In this document: piece by piece, positions 5,611 through 10,624 of the stretch
Layout: each line of letters opens with the position of its first letter
How positions within the stretch are numbered: the stretch's first letter is position 1
Assembly: GCA_013698525.1 (NCBI GenBank)
Contig: JACCSM010000487.1
Coordinates: 1 to 10,624 of the forward strand
Reading direction: 5' to 3'
DNA: 10,624 bases
Source: Rubrobacteraceae bacterium
Lineage (GTDB): Bacteria > Actinomycetota > Rubrobacteria > Rubrobacterales > Rubrobacteraceae
Translations under genes and position numbers: made by a program
Notes under the pieces: generated by a model
What the model saw: only the letters and a program-made list of their open reading frames with translations
The model's database searches: none
What the model was told of the DNA's origin: nothing

Positions 5611-6822
5611 GTGGAGATAGAGCATATCCTCCGCGACTTCGGCCTCATACTGGGGGCGGGGCTGGTCTCGCAACTCATAGCGACCGTCATAAAGATCCCC
5701 CAGATGGTCGTTCTTGTCGCGGCGGGCGCCCTTATCGGGCCTTCTGTGCTCGGGCTCGTCTCGAACCCTCTGGGCGGTGTTGGCGCCCAGCTCCTGTTCA
5801 ACATTGGGGTGGCCCTCATCCTGTTCCACGTCGGCACCGGCATCTCGCTGCGGGTGATCTCCAAGACCGCCGTAGGACTCGGCCTGCTCGTCTTGCCCGG
5901 CGTACTCCTGACAGCCGTTATCGTCGCGCTCGTGGTCTCCCCCGTTTTCGGCGTCGCTTTCCCCGTTGCCCTGCTCGTTGGAGCGGTCCTGTCCGCGACA
6001 GATCCCGCTATCCTCATCCCCCTGTTCGACCGCCTGAAACTCCGCCCCAAAGTGTCCCAGACGGTTATCGCCGAGTCTGCCTTCAACGATGTTACTGGCA
6101 CGGTGCTTACCCTGACGCTCGTCGGGGTCGTGGAGGCCGGCGGGTTCACGTTCTCAGGTTCTGCGCTGGAGTTCACCAAGGAGCTTGTGCTCGGAGCCCT
6201 GATCGGCGTCGTCGCCGGAGCGGTCCTCTGCTACGCCGTCGCCTCGACGACGAAGGCCGGTATCTGGGACGAGTCACCGGGGGTTGCCATCCTCGCCGTG
6301 GTTGCGCTCGCTTACTTCTCGACCGAGTCTCTCGGCGGGTCGGCCTACCTCGCGACCTTCGTCATGGGGCTGATGGTCGGGAACATGGAGTGGCTCGGGC
6401 TCGGCCATCACGACGAGCACGCCGCGCTCCTCGAAGGGTTCCTCGGACAGGTTGCCGAGATAGCCACCCTGCTCGTCTTCGTCACGCTCGGGCTCAATCT
6501 GCCTTTCGAGGCCCTCAGTAGATACTTCGTCGGCGGGCTCCTGGTCATGTTCGTGTTCATCTTCGTAGCCCGCCCCATAACCGTTCTGGCTTGCCTCTTG
6601 CCCGACCGGCGCGGCGAATGGACGGGCAAGGAGATCGCCTTTATCAGCTGGTGCAGGGAGACGAGTGTGATCCCCGCCGCCGTCGCGAGTCTGCTCCTCG
6701 CGCGCGGGGTCGAGGGTGCCGAGATCGCCGTCTCCATGGTCGCCCTAGCCGTCTGCGTCACGCTCCTTTTGCAGGCAACGACAGCCGGCTACCTCGCCCG
6801 CCGCCTCAATCTTGTAGATTGA
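5611..6822 (+). CDS. CPA1-type Na+(K+)/H+ antiporter (NhaP-like)
   Basis: A 403-residue integral membrane protein with about 11-12 hydrophobic helices. It has the CPA1 signatures: LVAAGALIGP in an early helix, SATDPAIL with D131 and P132, and ESAFNDVTG with E155 and the Asn-Asp pair N159-D160 expected at the ion/proton site. Late helices include the CRETSVIPAAVASLLL segment. Such proteins exchange cytoplasmic Na+ or K+ for protons. There is no long cytoplasmic C-terminal regulatory domain, so it is the short form. The GTG start (5611) is 3 nt after the glycosyltransferase stop. No good ribosome binding site precedes it, which fits translation by coupling; the next in-frame ATG would remove the first helix. 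The gene ends directly at repeat element B, facing the KtrB-type gene. Confidence 0.9.
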   Translation: MEIEHILRDFGLILGAGLVSQLIATVIKIPQMVVLVAAGALIGPSVLGLVSNPLGGVGAQLLFNIGVALILFHVGTGISLRVISKTAVGLGLLVLPGVLLTAVIVALVVSPVFGVAFPVALLVGAVLSATDPAILIPLFDRLKLRPKVSQTVIAESAFNDVTGTVLTLTLVGVVEAGGFTFSGSALEFTKELVLGALIGVVAGAVLCYAVASTTKAGIWDESPGVAILAVVALAYFSTESLGGSAYLATFVMGLMVGNMEWLGLGHHDEHAALLEGFLGQVAEIATLLVFVTLGLNLPFEALSRYFVGGLLVMFVFIFVARPITVLACLLPDRRGEWTGKEIAFISWCRETSVIPAAVASLLLARGVEGAEIAVSMVALAVCVTLLLQATTAGYLARRLNLVD

Positions 6823-7093
6823 GCACACTACGCCCTTCGGGCTTCGCTTTCAGCACGCTCCGGCCTGCGGCCCCCGCTTCTCAGCATTTCAGCCTGTCAG
6901 CACGCTACGGGCCTGCGGCCCTCGCTCGTCAGCACTTCAGCAAGTCAGCATGTCAGCAAGCGTGCGTAGATCTTGGCCATTGTCCGCAAGAAGTAGATCT
7001 CGCTGCGGCGTTGCGGTCCGCGAGCGCGGGCGTGGCCATCCGAGGAAAAGCTGAAGTGCTGAAATGCTGACTGGCTGAAATGCTATTTCAGCC
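6823..7093. repeat. Large REP/BIME-like hairpin element B in a convergent gap
   Basis: The element fills the gap between the antiporter and ktrB-type stops. The left side has three hairpin units on the plus strand. Unit 1 (6823-6849) has GCCC (6832-6835) with GGGC (6839-6842). Unit 2 (6850-6880) has GGCC (6862-6865) with GGCC (6869-6872). Unit 3 (6897-6928) has GGGCC (6909-6913) with GGCCC (6917-6921). The 16-nt motif follows as TCAGCATTTCAGCCTG (6881-6896), TCAGCACTTCAGCAAG (6929-6944) and TCAGCATGTCAGCAAG (6945-6960), so the second and third units form a 47-48 bp tandem repeat. The right side (about 7049-7081) carries the motif in the opposite orientation. The middle (6961-7048) contains GTAGATCT twice and matches the centre of element A in part. 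No gene is seen in it. Confidence 0.72.
7073..7093. terminator. Perfect palindrome overlapping the ktrB-type stop codon
   Basis: The arms GGCTGAAAT (7073-7081) and ATTTCAGCC (7085-7093) pair perfectly around a 3-nt loop. The TGA stop of the minus-strand K+ transporter gene (7090-7088) is supplied by this repeat. It could form a terminator-like hairpin at the end of that gene, but no T-run follows, so termination is only inferred. Confidence 0.45.
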
Positions 7094-8413
7094 TATCGCT
7101 ATCTCTTCCTCGGGGTATTTGTAGTGTAGGGTGCGTTGCCTTGCTGCCAGGGCCACGACAAAGGTTATTGGGCCGACTCTTCCCAGGAACATTACGACCG
7201 AGACAAGGATCTTGCCGAACGTACTCAGGTTCGGGGTGACGTCGAGCGAGAGTCCTACGGTACCGAACGCCGAGGTGACTTCGAAGAGGGCGGGCAAAAG
7301 CGCGAGCCCGTCTGAGACCATGAGCGCCAGGGTACTCAGTAGGACCAGCAAGGATGCCAGGGCCAAGACGGAGAGTGCCCTTGCGACCAGAGACTGGGGC
7401 AGAGTGCGCCAGAAGAGTGTGATCCTGTCCTGCCCCCTGATCTGGGCTACGACGATGAGGACGACGAGCGCGAGGGTAGTCACCTTTATACCCCCGCCGG
7501 TCGAGGTTGGGGCCGTGCCGACGAACATGAGCAACGTCTGCACGACCAGGGTCGGGTCACGCATCTCGGGGTAGCTCACGGTATAGAAACCGGCTGTCCG
7601 CGCCGTTACGCCCTGGAACACGGACATCGCCAGGCGGGTGCTCAGGGGCTGCCCCCCAAGCGTGCCGGTGTTGCTCCACTCCATCGCGGCCACGCTGGCG
7701 ACCCCGACGAGCAGGAGCACGGCCGAGGTGATCAGGACCAGCCGCGAATGCACCGTCAACCGGCGGTCCTTCCGGTAGTGGTAGAGGTCGACGAGCACCG
7801 GGAAGCCCAGTCCGCCCAGGATGATGGCGAGGGACAGCGTCCCGACGACGAGCCAGTTCCCCGCGTAGGGTATGAAGCTGCCGGCCTCGAGGTTCACCAG
7901 GCCGGCGTTGCAGAAGCCCATGACCGCGTGGAAGACGCCCTGGAATATGCCCTCGCCGAAACCCATGCCCCCCCGGATGAAGGCCACGCTCAGCGCGACG
8001 GCCGCCAACAGCTCGACGGCGAAGGTGATCCTGGCTATCTGCAAGAGGAGCCGCAAAGTATTGCGGGGCGAGTCCACGCTCTCTATCGACTCGCGCACAG
8101 CGATGAGGTTCCGAAAGCCCAGTCTCTGCCCGGCGAACAGCACCGCCATGGTGGTCACGGTCATGATCCCGAGCCCCCCAAGCTGGACCAGCACCATGAC
8201 CACGACGGCCCCGAACGTCGTGAAGGTGGTGGGAAAATCCACCGTAGAGAGGCCGGTTACGCTCCCTGCGCTAACCGAGACGAACATGGCGTCGATCCAC
8301 GAAATGCTGTGCTCGGTGGAGACCGGCAGCTTGAGGAGCCCGGTCCCAAGCACCATCAGCGCGAGGAAACCGAAAACGATCAGCTGGGGCGTCGAAAGCC
8401 TCCTGGGCAACAC
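7088..8413 (-). CDS. ktrB: KtrB/TrkH-type potassium transporter, membrane subunit
   Basis: A 441-residue membrane protein of the KtrB/TrkH K+ uptake superfamily; the length favours KtrB. All four pore loops are present: SAGSVTGLSTVD (filter G54), HAVMGFCNAGLVNL (G171), GVTARTAGFYTV (G275) and SAFGTVGLSLDVTPNLS (G387). The final LGRVGPITF segment with its Arg (R412) is also typical. The PTSTGGGIKVTT loop before the fourth repeat matches the gating loop region. In the second pore loop, Cys (C168) stands where Asn is common (FNNAG). It works as a dimer controlled by an RCK protein (KtrA/TrkA type), which is not encoded here. The GTG at 8413 has GGGAG about 5 nt upstream. The gene is divergent from moaA and convergent with the antiporter; together these two could set cytoplasmic K+/Na+ and pH. 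The symbol is a family-level assignment. Confidence 0.9.
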   Translation of the reverse strand: MLPRRLSTPQLIVFGFLALMVLGTGLLKLPVSTEHSISWIDAMFVSVSAGSVTGLSTVDFPTTFTTFGAVVVMVLVQLGGLGIMTVTTMAVLFAGQRLGFRNLIAVRESIESVDSPRNTLRLLLQIARITFAVELLAAVALSVAFIRGGMGFGEGIFQGVFHAVMGFCNAGLVNLEAGSFIPYAGNWLVVGTLSLAIILGGLGFPVLVDLYHYRKDRRLTVHSRLVLITSAVLLLVGVASVAAMEWSNTGTLGGQPLSTRLAMSVFQGVTARTAGFYTVSYPEMRDPTLVVQTLLMFVGTAPTSTGGGIKVTTLALVVLIVVAQIRGQDRITLFWRTLPQSLVARALSVLALASLLVLLSTLALMVSDGLALLPALFEVTSAFGTVGLSLDVTPNLSTFGKILVSVVMFLGRVGPITFVVALAARQRTLHYKYPEEEIAIG

Positions 8414-8505
8414 CTTCTCCCGGATCGCGGACCCCGAGCAGTATACTCGCGAGCCGGCCTACGTTCGGCCATCGAGCCACCGGAACCGGGCAGCCGAAAA
8501 GAAGA

Positions 8506-8511
8506 TACAAT
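8506..8511 (+). promoter_or_regulatory. Probable -10 box for moaA
   Basis: TACAAT matches the -10 consensus at five of six positions and lies upstream of moaA. No clear -35 is seen at 16-18 bp. Transcription from about 8518 would give the ATG at 8549 a 30-nt leader with its ribosome binding site, but would leave the ATG at 8525 almost no leader. Confidence 0.4.
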
Positions 8512-8548
8512 CAGGGGCGCAGCAATGGTGTACCCTCGGAAGGGACCT

Positions 8549-9535
8549 ATGGAGCAGCTCACCGACAGCTACAACCGCAAGATGGATTACCTCAGGATCT
8601 CGGTCACGGACCGCTGCAACTTCCGCTGCCAGTATTGCATGCCTGAGGACATCCAGTTCCAGGACAAGAGCCACATCCTGACCCTCGAAGAGATGCTCAC
8701 CTTCGCCGAGGCCTGCCTCGAGCTGGGCGTCACCAAGGTCCGGGTAACGGGCGGCGAGCCGCTCGTCAGGCGCGGGGTCGTAATGTTCATCGGGTGGCTC
8801 AAGGACCTCGGATTCGAGGACGTAACCATGACTACCAACGGCTTCCTCCTCGAGGAGAACCTGGACGGCCTCGTCGAAGCCGGCCTCGACCGCGTCAACA
8901 TCTCTCTCGATACCCTCCAGCCAGAGAAGTTCGCCTTTATAACGCGGCGCAACCACTTCGAGAAGGTCTGGGAAGCGGTGATGGCGGCGCTCGAGACGCC
9001 CCTCTCGCCGGTCAAGATCAACGCCGTCGCGATGCGCGGCGTCAACGACGATGAGATCTCGGACATGGCGAGGCTGACGCTCGAATATCCCATGCACGTC
9101 AGGTTTATCGAGCTCATGCCCTTGAACGGCGACACAGACGGCTCGCGCTTCAGGTCACTCTTCATCCCGGGGCGGGAGATCCTCGACCGCGCCATAGAGG
9201 AGCTAGGGGACTTAGAACCCATCGAGAAAGAAGACCCCGCAGCCCCGGCGGACGAGTTCCGCTTCGAAGGCGCACCCGGCACCTTCGGCGTCATAACCCC
9301 GGTCTCTGAACCGTTCTGCGCCAGGTGCAGCAGGCTCAGGCTAACGGCGGACGGCAAGATCCACCCTTGCCTCCTCACCGACCTCGACGTCCCCGTAAAG
9401 GACGCCATCCGCTCCGAAGACCCGATACCCGCCATCCACGAGGTCCTCTGGCACACGGCGGGAATAAAGCCGGCAGCGGGCCTCACCCTCCCCGAGGAGT
9501 CCCGCAACCGCACCATGAGCCAGATCGGCGGATAG
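8549..9535 (+). CDS. moaA: GTP 3',8-cyclase MoaA (molybdenum cofactor synthesis)
   Basis: A 328-residue radical-SAM enzyme that rearranges GTP in the first step of molybdopterin synthesis, acting with MoaC. The N-terminal cluster motif C23-x3-C27-x2-C30 lies in SVTDRCNFRCQYCMP, followed by the VRVTGGEPL SAM-binding motif. The second 4Fe-4S cluster motif, C257-x2-C260-x13-C274, binds substrate GTP. The protein ends in SQIGG, the conserved functional GG tail. Length and ends are normal. The ATG at 8549 is preferred: MEQLTDSYNRKMDYLRIS is the usual family beginning, GGAAGGG lies about 4 nt upstream, and the likely -10 box fits it. An in-frame ATG at 8525 would add 8 residues. The reading frame stays open far upstream, antisense to ktrB, without family similarity. 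No other Moa gene is in the window. Confidence 0.96.
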   Translation: MEQLTDSYNRKMDYLRISVTDRCNFRCQYCMPEDIQFQDKSHILTLEEMLTFAEACLELGVTKVRVTGGEPLVRRGVVMFIGWLKDLGFEDVTMTTNGFLLEENLDGLVEAGLDRVNISLDTLQPEKFAFITRRNHFEKVWEAVMAALETPLSPVKINAVAMRGVNDDEISDMARLTLEYPMHVRFIELMPLNGDTDGSRFRSLFIPGREILDRAIEELGDLEPIEKEDPAAPADEFRFEGAPGTFGVITPVSEPFCARCSRLRLTADGKIHPCLLTDLDVPVKDAIRSEDPIPAIHEVLWHTAGIKPAAGLTLPEESRNRTMSQIGG

Positions 9536-9577
9536 CACAATCTGCTGGCTCACCGGCACGCTGCTCCCCGGTAACGC

Positions 9578-10399
9578 TCACGTTCTGAGTTTGCGTGCCT
9601 CAATAACGCAATGAAGCGGAATCTCCAGGAGTGACGGACCTTGTGAGCTCTCCGCCAGGAATTGTTTCGTCGGTTCCGGCTCCTCGAACGCAGTCACTGC
9701 CAAGCCCGCCGCATTCAGGGCCCTGAAGTACCATGAGAGGGGGCGGTGATAGTAGGGGGTTTCGAAGCTTTGTTCAGGTACACTCGGGTCGCCGACGCGC
9801 CACTCTGCCCTGTGCTCAAAAAGCTCCCTGTAACGCCCGACCTTGCGGAACAACCTGGTCTCGTAAGCGTGACGCTCTGCCACCCAGCACGAGTGCTCCT
9901 CACCGGTATCGAAGCAGGGGTGGATCATGCTTGCTACGAACCTGCCTCCATTGCAGAGTGCCCGTCCAGTCTCCCGGAGAGCGCCTTCGGCGTCCGCGAT
10001 GTCCATGAGGGCCATACCGGCAACGACCAGATCGAAGGAGCCGTCGGCGAGGGAGCCGAGAGAGGCCGCGTCGCCGACCCGGTAGTCCGTGCCCGTCGGC
10101 GCGAGGGTTTCCCTCTCGCGGGCATAGCGGATCATCTCTCCCGAGGCGTCGATCGCCAGGACGCGCGCACCCCGCTGCGCTAACCTTCTTGACAAGCGCC
10201 CGTTTCCGCAGGCGATCTCGAGCACGCGTAGTCCCGACACGTGGCCCAGCACTCGTTCCATCCCAGGCTCGATTAGCAGACGGTGCCAGCGGTCCCCGTC
10301 ATCACCCTGCTTTTCGTCCCACCATGCCGCCATCCGATCCCACAGCTCGGAGTCAGAAGGACGATCGGACCGCGGGGTCCACGGCTCTTCGTTTGCCAT
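9578..10399 (-). CDS. Class I SAM-dependent methyltransferase
   Basis: A 273-residue soluble methyltransferase with a Rossmann-like core at about residues 55-165. Motif I is VLEIACGNG (59-67). The acidic residue after strand 2 is in VLAIDASGEMI. The YRVGDAASL segment is motif III-like, and FDLVVAGMALMDI fits motif IV. The C-terminal part (SWVAERH-type loop, SFETPYYHRPLSWYFRALNAAGL) resembles the UbiE/Methyltransf_11 group and may shape a small-molecule pocket. The substrate cannot be predicted. The ATG at 10399 is chosen, with GAGGAG (10408-10413) 8 nt upstream; a GTG directly before it (10402) is equally possible and adds one residue. It converges on moaA with a 42-bp gap that lacks the repeat element seen in the other two convergent gaps. 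Confidence 0.88.
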   Translation of the reverse strand: MANEEPWTPRSDRPSDSELWDRMAAWWDEKQGDDGDRWHRLLIEPGMERVLGHVSGLRVLEIACGNGRLSRRLAQRGARVLAIDASGEMIRYARERETLAPTGTDYRVGDAASLGSLADGSFDLVVAGMALMDIADAEGALRETGRALCNGGRFVASMIHPCFDTGEEHSCWVAERHAYETRLFRKVGRYRELFEHRAEWRVGDPSVPEQSFETPYYHRPLSWYFRALNAAGLAVTAFEEPEPTKQFLAESSQGPSLLEIPLHCVIEARKLRT

Positions 10400-10535
10400 C
10401 ACACCTTCTCCTCAGGTTCCCCTCGCCCACCGAGATCCCGACAACGGTTGCTGTGATGCGTCGCTCGCGGCCACGAATCTCTCGACAAGAGCCTCTTACC
10501 CGCCCTTGGGTGCCCGCGGAGAGGCATCAAGGACC

Positions 10536-10624
10536 CTAGTCAGGCTCTATGGAGGCGATTAGGCCCTCGTTGTTGAGCCCGTCCTGGTAGAGTTCGGCCA
10601 GCTCTTTGTGGCACTTGGTGGCGA
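10536..10624 (-). CDS. C-terminal end of an unrecognised gene
   Basis: The frame is open on the minus strand from the window edge to a TAG at 10538-10536. It encodes 28 final residues, beginning ATKCHKELAELYQDGLNN and ending ASIEPD. The composition is protein-like (amphipathic helix, then an acidic end) and codon use matches the neighbours. The fragment is too short to assign a family. The 136 bp between it and the methyltransferase gene show no clear feature. Confidence 0.55.
   Translation of the reverse strand, partial: ATKCHKELAELYQDGLNNEGLIASIEPD

Noticed and set aside
5523..6521. 332-codon open frame overlapping the glycosyltransferase end and the antiporter
   Set aside because: It lies in another frame of two well-supported genes, and its Arg/Pro-rich composition is typical of a GC-rich shadow.
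6823..7087. CRISPR array, suggested by spaced TCAGCA repeats
   Set aside because: The repeats are short and variable, the intervening sequences are themselves related hairpins instead of unique spacers, and the motif reverses orientation across the element. No cas genes are present.
7748..8524. Long open frame on the plus strand antisense to the ktrB-type gene and in frame with moaA
   Set aside because: The translation is low-complexity (rich in His, Glu, Pro, Arg) with no family pattern, and it mirrors the codon bias of the real membrane protein gene on the other strand. It is a shadow frame; moaA similarity begins only near 8549.
8459..9540. Two long minus-strand open frames opposite moaA
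   Set aside because: Both are antisense to a gene with all MoaA cluster motifs, and neither resembles a protein family.
9552..9572. Inverted repeat ACCGG/CCGGT as a terminator for moaA
   Set aside because: The stem is only 5 bp with an 11-nt loop and no T-run; it is too weak to annotate.

Overview
The window is GC-rich DNA with many GTG starts, short gaps, translationally coupled genes and actinobacterial-type protein families. It most resembles a deep-branching actinomycete such as Rubrobacter or a relative. That placement is an inference from composition and gene style; no rRNA or other phylogenetic marker is present. I see no tRNA, CRISPR array, transposase, phage gene or classical defence locus, so this looks like ordinary chromosomal DNA with some unusual small-scale structure.

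Layout. (1) 1-1057: the start of a DUF1772 membrane protein gene on the minus strand faces a TetR-type repressor gene on the plus strand. The gap between them carries two palindromes with the same architecture (GTAC, 6 bp, GTAC). The stronger one sits inside two overlapping divergent promoters. (2) 1118-2114 (+): three compact genes in overlapping frames, encoding a minimal zincin-type metallopeptidase, an SRPBCC-fold protein and a 59-residue TatA-like protein. (3) 2113-2254: the convergent gap is filled by an inverted-repeat element. (4) 2255-3862 (-): a two-gene operon encoding a cysteine-free thioredoxin-fold (redoxin-like) protein with a charged tail, then a long coiled-coil protein whose C-terminal domain I cannot assign. 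(5) 4060-6822 (+): an unusually long GT4-type glycosyltransferase, followed 3 nt later by a CPA1-type Na+/H+ antiporter. (6) 6823-7093: a second, larger convergent gap built from the same repeat family. (7) 7088-8413 (-): a KtrB/TrkH-type K+ transporter subunit, divergent from moaA (8549-9535, +), the GTP 3',8-cyclase of molybdenum cofactor synthesis. (8) 9578-10399 (-): a class I SAM methyltransferase, and at the right edge the last 28 codons of an unrecognised minus-strand gene.

Working together: the TetR repressor probably controls itself and the DUF1772 gene. The antiporter and the K+ channel subunit are adjacent, suggesting monovalent-cation and pH or osmotic homeostasis, but no RCK regulatory subunit (KtrA/TrkA) is present here. 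The redoxin-like/coiled-coil pair is clearly one translationally coupled unit of unknown function.

The most interesting non-coding signal is a family of GC hairpin units flanked by a 16-nt motif (TCAGCA-TTCAGC type). Five units are recognisable. Their stems differ in sequence but keep pairing. They fill two of the three convergent gaps in the window and in one case supply the stop codon of the neighbouring gene.
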